From Epiperipatus broadwayi (lineage: Eukaryota > Onychophora > Udeonychophora > Euonychophora > Peripatidae): DNA of 64,000 nucleotides. Made by a program: the position numbers and the translations under genes. The stretch is from assembly GCA_028023455.1 (NCBI GenBank), contig JAQFVV010000018.1:4119800-4183799 (forward strand), written 5' to 3'. The first letter of the stretch is position 1. Every line of letters starts with the position of its first letter. Shown here piece after piece: positions 57,041 to 64,000 of this stretch. The notes under the pieces are model-generated. The model was not told the origin of the DNA. It ran no database searches and saw nothing but the letters and a program-made list of their open reading frames with translations.

Positions 57041-60000
57041 GTTGAAGGTAATTGAAAATTTAAAATAATTTCTAAAAACATTCAATACTTAATATTAGAT
57101 GGTGGAAATAGTTCATTATATAAATATAACCAATATATTATTCACGTGTTAATAGACATTGGTAAATGTAATTAATTTAATTTGTAATGCTAAACGACTG
57201 AAAAATATTAGATAAGTAAAATAAATTGTAAAAGTAAATCGAAAATATAATTAAAGAAAAAAGATCTAAGATTGTTTTTAAGATGTAATTAATTGTTCTT
57301 AAGTGAAATATAAATGAAAAGAAGTAATTAGTACTTAATATCCTAACACTGAAAACCATCCACAACCTATAATGGTTGTAATATAAAAAGATAATACAAT
57401 TTATTTTAATATCAAAAAAGTATTAACTATATATATTTTCAAAAAAATCTACATTTAGGATCATACTTTTACTTAATGTTAAGGCTGAATATTATTTAAA
57501 TATATATAAATTTTCCTGTTTATGAAAAGTATGAAATACAGTGAAATATTTTATATATTACACAGTAATATAGTAAAATAAAAAACTTAAGGGAAAAAAA
57601 TCAGATTACCAAACAAAAAAAAACTTCTATTCAAAATCAAATCTCAATGAAAAAATGAATTAAATATTTAAACAAAATTTAAAAAATACATACAGGATAA
57701 TTTTTTCTTTGTTTGTTTTTATATTTCGTAAAGACCAGTTTTTTTATTGCCTCTATGTATATACACATATATCTTTAATATAGTTATATACTTTATACAT
57801 TTTTATCTTATTTTAAAATATATACTGAGTTTCAATTTTTTTCCTCTGCAATCTTTGTAGCATTGCAAGTCAATAATTTTTCTCTTATTTTTTTTTTTTT
57901 TACTTTATCTTTATTTTTTTATTTATGTATTTAAATATTTTATTTCTAACACTTATTTACAACTTTTATTTCATCATACAAATTTCAAACTCACGAATAA
58001 AAACCTTTGTTAAAAAAAATTAGTTTTTTAAATTAAATTATAATAATTTAATTTTATTTCTAATAATTATATTGGTAAGAAAAAATATTGGATGATGTTG
58101 ATGATCAATTTTGATCACAATAGTGTCAATAGCAAAATGTTTCCAACAATATGAGAGAAATAATTATAAATTATTGCAATATTCATTTTATTCAATCATT
58201 GTCAATTCACTGCTTCATGAAAGTTCCTAGATGTTTACTCAATTTCTCTTTTGTACACAAAAAGGCTTCTTATTTTATCTATCCATTTCTAATATAGTCT
58301 CTTATTACATTTTTATTGATTTTTTTTTTTTTTGTAATCTAATTTTAAGAGTTTGATTGTCTTTTTATCAACATTTCTTTTAAGAATTTATTTAAGTCAG
58401 CTTTATTTCAGCCTTTTAATTCTTTGAATGATCTCTTGTAAATATTAAAATATTGTTATTTAAAACTTTAAAAAAATCTATACACTCTTAAAATAAAGAA
58501 GAGTAATAATAAAACTGTGCAGATAAAAAATATATTGCATGTTATATTTTCAAAGACTTATTAACATATTCATTGCCAAATAGAGAGACTGGAATAATTT
58601 TTTTTCCAATAAACAACAAATTTTATCTTATTGACTTGGAAAATATGTTTAAAAACAATTTTATACATTTATAATTGATTGCAAAATCATTTTGCCAAAA
58701 AAAAAAAAAAATTACACACTGTTAAGGGTTTACATACAGATTCTCATAAGTATTTTATTGATGAAACATTTAACAAAAAACATATCTTTACAAATCTAGT
58801 TATTTATTTACTTTTCAATTATCACAAAGGCATACATGGCTAAATATTATATTTTGTAATTCAAATTATTAGATCTTTTTACTTCATAAATGTAGTAATA
58901 AAAAACACAGCTCAATATTTTTCCTATTGCTGATTTTAAGATTTCAGTTAATATTGTTTAATATAATAAAAACAAAGTCAGTTTGTTAAGCCAAAAAAAT
59001 TGTAATGAAAAAAGATAATTTTCATTAACAAAATAAAGCTGGGTTAAAATTTTAATTTTAGCAATGTTTAAGTGTAATTTAATTAATGAAATTAATTTTG
59101 TCAAAAAATAAATAAACAGTGCAAAATTAAATAAGATTAAAATTTTAAAATTATTATTAAATAAAAGAAATTAAAAATATCTGTCTAAAGAATAAAAAAA
59201 TATATTTTTTAAGGCAACTTCATCTATTCTACTTTGGCAATTAAAAAATATTTTGATAAATTGAAAAATAATTTAAGGCCCAAAAAATATTGGCTTATAG
59301 TAACTTGTACATCAGAGTATTTGACATTAAGGTAAGTGGTATGAAATTTTAGTCTTTTATCTGATGTTATAAATAATACTTTTTGTAAATAAATTATACA
59401 TTGTTATTAAAAAAATCACAAAGTGATACTTTATAAAATATAACATAATGTTTGTACTTAATTAAAAATTGCATAATATAATAAAGTGTAGTACAATTTA
59501 TTATAAAAAGTTTGTAATAACTTTAGATAAACTCAAATAAGGAAAAAGATCATAATTTATTACAGAAATCAGACATTTTCAAAATAAAATTTTAAGATTA
59601 ATCTTTAAATTGAAGGTTTTTTAAATTAGTAAATTAAAGTACTATTTATTTATTATTTAAATGCAAATATGATTTAAATGTTTATACTTTAAAAAATTTA
59701 TAAACGAGATACTTTTATTTTCTTTCTACTATTCTTCTATGTCAGTGATAATTACTAAATCATTAAACTTTCTTATTGCAAAAAAATCAGCACTATTTTT
59801 AATTTATTCATAACAATATTAAAAGAACAAAATCTTTAACTGTTTTTAATGCTTTCTAATTCAAAATTAATATTTATCATTTAAATAAAAATGAATAGAA
59901 ATTTTAAAAAAGTTGTTCCACTTTTAAAAAAATATCTATCAAATTGTTAGTAACGAGTCAAAATTTAGTCAAAAATTAAAACTATATACAAATTAATTTA

Positions 60001-60953
60001 TAAATAGACAATAAATCAAGAAAAAAAAGATATAGTTGATAGAAATAATAATAAATGGAAAAAAAAGTTTATAAAAATAAAATATTACAATAATCATCTT
60101 AATTTGAGAAATTAAATAAATAAATTTGGGTGTACTTGTGTGATTAGTGCAGTCATAGAGTAGTGAACTCAAAAATAAAATTTTGAAGATAATATTCATA
60201 ACCGAATGGCATGAAAAAAAATCCATTTGTGGTATGAAAGTACTGTACTTAATTTGCCACTAGATGGCTTAAAACACATAGCCTTAAGCAACTAAACAGT
60301 TGTTGTTAATAGTAACAAATTTAAAGTTGCACGCTAAAAAACATTAATATCTGCCTTTGGAAGAGTTTATAGAACTCATTGAAAGCTTCAATTACTTTCT
60401 GTTCAATTAAATATAGTTTAATAAAAAATACAAAGATGATTTGATAAGTATTTGTAAACTATTTATTTTGGAGTGGAATAATTTTTGGAGAAGTGAATAT
60501 TTTAAAGAGGGATAAAAAAAAATCAGTTAACGTTTTTTGAAATAGGGAAAACAATGTTATTAAAAATACAATGATAGCAATATGAAAATATTGGAGAAAA
60601 TAGATTAGAAGATTTATTATTTAATCAACTGAAAATAGAATTTGTCTCAGTTTCACTTTCTGGGATACTGTATCAAGTAAATTGGAAAAGATTGTGATTA
60701 GGGAGAAAAAATTTAAAAATATTATAGATAATCTTCAATATGAAATAGCTGTATTGTTTTGTTTTTTTTTCTCTTTTTTTATCCATTATTAGGAACAATA
60801 AAGAAGATAGTTTGGTCTGACTCTAAATTAACGTTTAGCACTCAAAATTTAAGAACTAAAGTTTGTATAATTATCTATATGTAAAAATAATTATCGATTT
60901 TGGTAAAATATTTAAAAGCCTAAATTTGAAAATAAATATAAATCAAAAATTAA
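57041..60953. other. AT-rich DNA, nothing recognised
   Basis: About 3.9 kb of strongly AT-rich sequence without credible ORFs, RNA genes or clear repeats beyond short homopolymers. Confidence 0.4.
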
Positions 60954-60968
60954 TTTACAGATTATACT

Positions 60969-61306
60969 TTAAACAGGCTTTAACCTGTATTCAATGCACT
61001 TTTTTTTTTAATTCATAATAATCAAGCACATTTTGCCAACAGAGGGACCTTCCAAACCATGACAACTTCATCCTTCCAAATCAAGATGCTTCAGATTCAC
61101 CTATATAAGTGGACATTTAGGTTAAAGATGATGGCCACTCTTATCTTTATAAAATTTGCTATCTTGTGTTGTGGTTTGGAAAGTCCCTCTGTTGGCAAAA
61201 TGTGCTTGATTATTATGAATTTTAGAAAAAGCACATTGAACACAGGTTAAAGCTTGTTTAAAGTATTTACATATGCTTTCTGTATGCTCAATAAATTAAT
61301 TATTAC
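60969..61306. mobile_element. 338-bp MITE with ~95-bp inverted arms
   Basis: Flanked by perfect 15-base direct repeats TTTACAGATTATACT (60954-60968 and 61307-61321). The arms (about 60969-61063 and 61164-61264) are complementary over about 95 bases. This includes a 50-base stretch with one mismatch containing CAAGCACATTTTGCCAACAG and AGGGAC-TTTCCAAACCA. A spacer of about 100 bases separates the arms, and a 40-base unpaired tail ends the right side. A 63-codon frame across it (61059-61250) is an artefact. Confidence 0.75.
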
Positions 61307-61555
61307 TTTACAGATTATACTATTTCTTAGTATAAACTCTGTATATTAGAATGTTTAGTCAAATTAATATTAAATATTTTGTTCAGCAAAAGATAAATAA
61401 ATTATAATTTTCATATTTAAATGATACAATTTTATTTCTCAGGAGATTTTTAGACATTTCTTTATATGTAAATATATGTGTATTTATAGGCATAGATATG
61501 CTAAAATGCATTATATTAAGAGATCAGATGCACTGTTAAATTAATATCAGTCATA

Positions 61556-61991
61556 ATGAAATTTTGTTATTTAAAAATTCTAGATACTTCAAATATGGTT
61601 TTGAAAAATATAAGGAAGATTTATAAAGGTATATGTGATGTTGCATTTTACACACCTCCTACATTAAACAAATTAATAAATAATTCTAAAGATAAAACCT
61701 CATTTATAAGTAAAAATTTTATCATTTGTAAATGGATATGTAAGTGTGGTAGTGGATATATAGGTGAATTGAGATGTGTGTTGGAAAAAAAAAACTACAG
61801 AGCACTTTCTGTTGTTAAAAATAGTTCAGAAATCAAATCAAAGTTGCAAAATAGATAATAATGTTTCAGCATCCATTTTTTATGACCATAATAATTCATA
61901 TATTTATGGTTTTAACTTCAATTACAACAATGTTAAAATACTGCAAATTGAAAAAAATAACAACAAAATAAAAATAAAAAAGCTATGCTAA
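61556..61991 (+). pseudogene. Penelope-like element fragment (GIY-YIG region)
   Basis: Frame 61556-61858 reads VAFYTPPTLNKLINNSKDKT, then ICKWICKCGSGYIGE. The Cys-x-Cys just before the YIG, and the PPTLNKLINNSKD linker, match the join between RT and endonuclease of Penelope-like or related GIY-YIG retroelements. A frame change follows and the next frame (61776-61991) gives SIFYDHNNSYIYGF and NNVKILQIEKN, the domain's later part with the KIL(x)-E position. The Arg/His core of the nuclease is degraded. No RT part is visible upstream. Confidence 0.6.
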
Positions 61992-63660
61992 GATACAAAT
62001 ACAAACATGACTTAATTAACAGACAAGCAACAAACATTAAGATTATGGAATTGTGGGAAGGTTAGCCTTTCAAAGTATTAGCTGACAAAGACTATGAGGA
62101 TAGTTGAAAGTGCTCCTAAGTGAATAAATTTTTGAAATATATCTGATTACTGTATTTATAAATATTCAATTATATAATTATGTATATTTGAATATATTTA
62201 TATATTATTATTAATGATAACTAATAAACAAGTGAATACATCTTAATTCTAATTAAAGAAAAACATAATGAACAATAATTTAAAAAAAATTATATTGATT
62301 ATAAAAAATAAGCCATAATTATATCACCTTTGCCAAATTTTAATCTATTATTAATAATGATTAATAAATTAAATGTTTATCTTTAATCTCTTTATCATGT
62401 AAAAGCTACAAATTTATTTATAATTATGGATGGTTTATTTTTCATAAAAATTGTTCTGTCTGAACAATGTATTCATGACAATCAACCCATATGTAAAGAG
62501 ATAGCTACAGACCATTCAAGATCAAAGAGTATAGCTTTTACCAGCATAAAGAGTTTACCAAATGAAGAATTTAATCCTATATTGATATTTATGCAGGAAC
62601 TTCAGACAACCAGAAATGAAGGCTTATTTTTCTAGATTTAAAATTAGATTATAAAAATGTATAAAGTGGGTACACTATAATTATGTAAAGCACATTTTTA
62701 ATATTATTAGCATTTCCTGGATACAATTACCAGTTTTAAAAAATATAAAAATATAAATTATACTTCAGAATAAATTTAACATTATGCAATTTTTATTTCT
62801 CATTTAACTGGCTTTCATCTCACCTATTTAATTAATTTTTTTTTTTTTTAAGATTGTTTCACTAAGAGTGGATGTATGAATTTAAAACATTAACAATTCA
62901 AATATAAGGACTGGACTTTGTTAAGATCTTAGAGAATTTGCATCAAATAAACTTACCATCATTATCTCTTACCTTTCCATTGTCATTGGAATTATGATCT
63001 ATCCAGATTTGTTGTGAGACAGGTTATTTTAGACCTTTTAAAATTTCTCCCACTTTTGTAGGTGCAGAAAAATCCATAATAAAGATATCAAAACATATAA
63101 ATTATTTTGCAAATAAAATGTTTTTTTTTTAAAAAAAAATCTCATCTGATTAACTCATGTTGATCTTAGTGTTTTATGTAAGATCATACATAATTTTCAG
63201 TCTGTTTAATTCATATCAATCGTTGTTGTATAAATGCTGAGGATTTTTTTTATATCATATCTATATTTTTGTATATATGGCAATAGCAAGTTTAATAAAG
63301 ATAATAGGTAAAATGATTAGAATTAAAATTTTTGTCTATTAGAATAAAAATATGGGTATATAACCATATTAATCCCAATACCACACGTTAGAGCAGAGAG
63401 GTGAATAATGGAATTCCTTTGGCAATTTAAAGTCCTAAAACATAAAGCAAAAATAAAAACGAATGAGACAAACACCACAAAGACATAACTAAAAACATTT
63501 ATTGAATCTGAAGCAATCCTAGCTTTTGATGAAAATCATCAATCTAAAAAATAAGAGGCACTTTATTTGTTAAAAACTTGACCTATTTAGATCATCATTA
63601 GAGATTATTTGCGGTTAGTTCTTATATCTAGCAAATGTTAATTTTCTCAATTATCAGCAT
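61992..63660. other. AT-rich DNA with one unclassified 69-codon frame
   Basis: The frame at 62426-62635 (ICKEIATDHSRSKSIAFTSI followed by KSLPNEEFNPI) has a balanced composition unlike its surroundings, but I recognise no family and no splice signals. The rest is AT-rich without features. Confidence 0.35.
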
Positions 63661-63663
63661 TCA

Positions 63664-63667
<4 letters not shown>

Positions 63668-63720
<53 letters not shown>

Positions 63721-63736
63721 TACCCTTACTTCTTTT

Positions 63737-63803
<67 letters not shown>

Positions 63804-63990
63804 TTTTTTTTTTTTTTTTTTTTTTATTATTTATTTTATTTTTTTTTTTTTTTTTTTCCCCCCAAAAAAAAAAAAATATTAAAAAATTTTTTTTAAAACC
63901 CTTTCTAATATATAACATTTAAAAACACCCACCCCCCCAAAAACAAAAAAACAAAAAAATTTTAATTTAAAATTAATTTTTAATTTTAAA
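63668..63990. repeat. Long poly-T / homopolymer tracts at window end
   Basis: A T run of about 50 bases (63668-63718), a second T region to about 63857 with few interruptions, then C6A11 and further homopolymers. The texture matches 560-1080 and suggests consensus errors or an uncertain contig region. The poly-Phe/poly-Lys frames are artefacts. Confidence 0.85.
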
Positions 63991-64000
63991 AAAAAAAAAA

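Noticed and set aside
61059-61250. 63-codon + strand frame
   Set aside because: Spans the loop and arms of a fold-back MITE.
63635-63922. Poly-Phe (+) and poly-Lys (-) frames
   Set aside because: Homopolymer artefacts.

Overview
This is an animal nuclear window: AT-rich, gene-poor, and dominated by decayed transposable elements and microsatellites. There are no bacterial-type operons. The one host coding segment I can defend is a single exon on the + strand (start codon 41018, splice donor after 41270). It encodes the N-terminus, first membrane helix and most of the first extracellular loop of a claudin-fold voltage-gated calcium channel gamma subunit / TARP (stargazin-like) protein. Everything downstream of 41270 to the window end is best read as a very long first intron (>22 kb) or downstream intergenic DNA. 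The mix of transposon types (Penelope-like elements with GIY-YIG domains, Ty3/gypsy, an APE-type LINE, tRNA-derived SINEs) and the base composition fit a lophotrochozoan. A mollusc, perhaps a cephalopod, is my inference and is not proven by the sequence.

Layout. 1-1200: anonymous DNA, then a homopolymer-rich stretch (about 560-1200) that looks like a poorly resolved copy of a repeat seen cleanly at about 3290-3425. 1862-14127: five copies of a roughly 2.2 kb repeat family with TGTAAYG...CRTTACA ends, always set in (AT)n. Copies 1 and 2 are on +, copies 3 and 4 on -, so the block is a large inverted array. A sixth copy lies at 20517-22696, and a diverged relative forms a 3.15 kb fold-back at 26757-29910. 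About 14560-15640: relic of a Penelope-like element (RT thumb and GIY-YIG endonuclease). 15768-19699: Ty3/gypsy retrotransposon with two LTRs, deleted from gag to the RT thumb, whose 5' LTR carries a 504-bp nested insertion with 14-bp target duplications. 22716-23551: MITE family with a fold-back copy. 29911-40300: AT-rich DNA with trinucleotide microsatellites, weak SINE-like pieces and one short acidic ORF. 40310-41270: 5' flank and first coding exon of the calcium-channel gamma gene. 41271-48640: featureless intronic DNA. About 48640-55240: a nearly full-length but inactivated LINE on the - strand (ORF1 with a damaged zinc knuckle, APE endonuclease, RT with YIDD, C-terminal CCHC), containing a 624-bp tandem duplication. 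55240-64000: AT-rich DNA with a 60-bp perfect palindrome, a tRNA-derived SINE, a 338-bp MITE with 15-bp direct repeats, a second Penelope-like fragment, and terminal poly-T tracts.

The elements do not work together as a system. They record nested waves of insertion into a large gene territory. The most unusual signal is in the 2.2 kb family: an internal hairpin whose two arms change together between copies, next to a conserved CRE-like TGACGTAA site.
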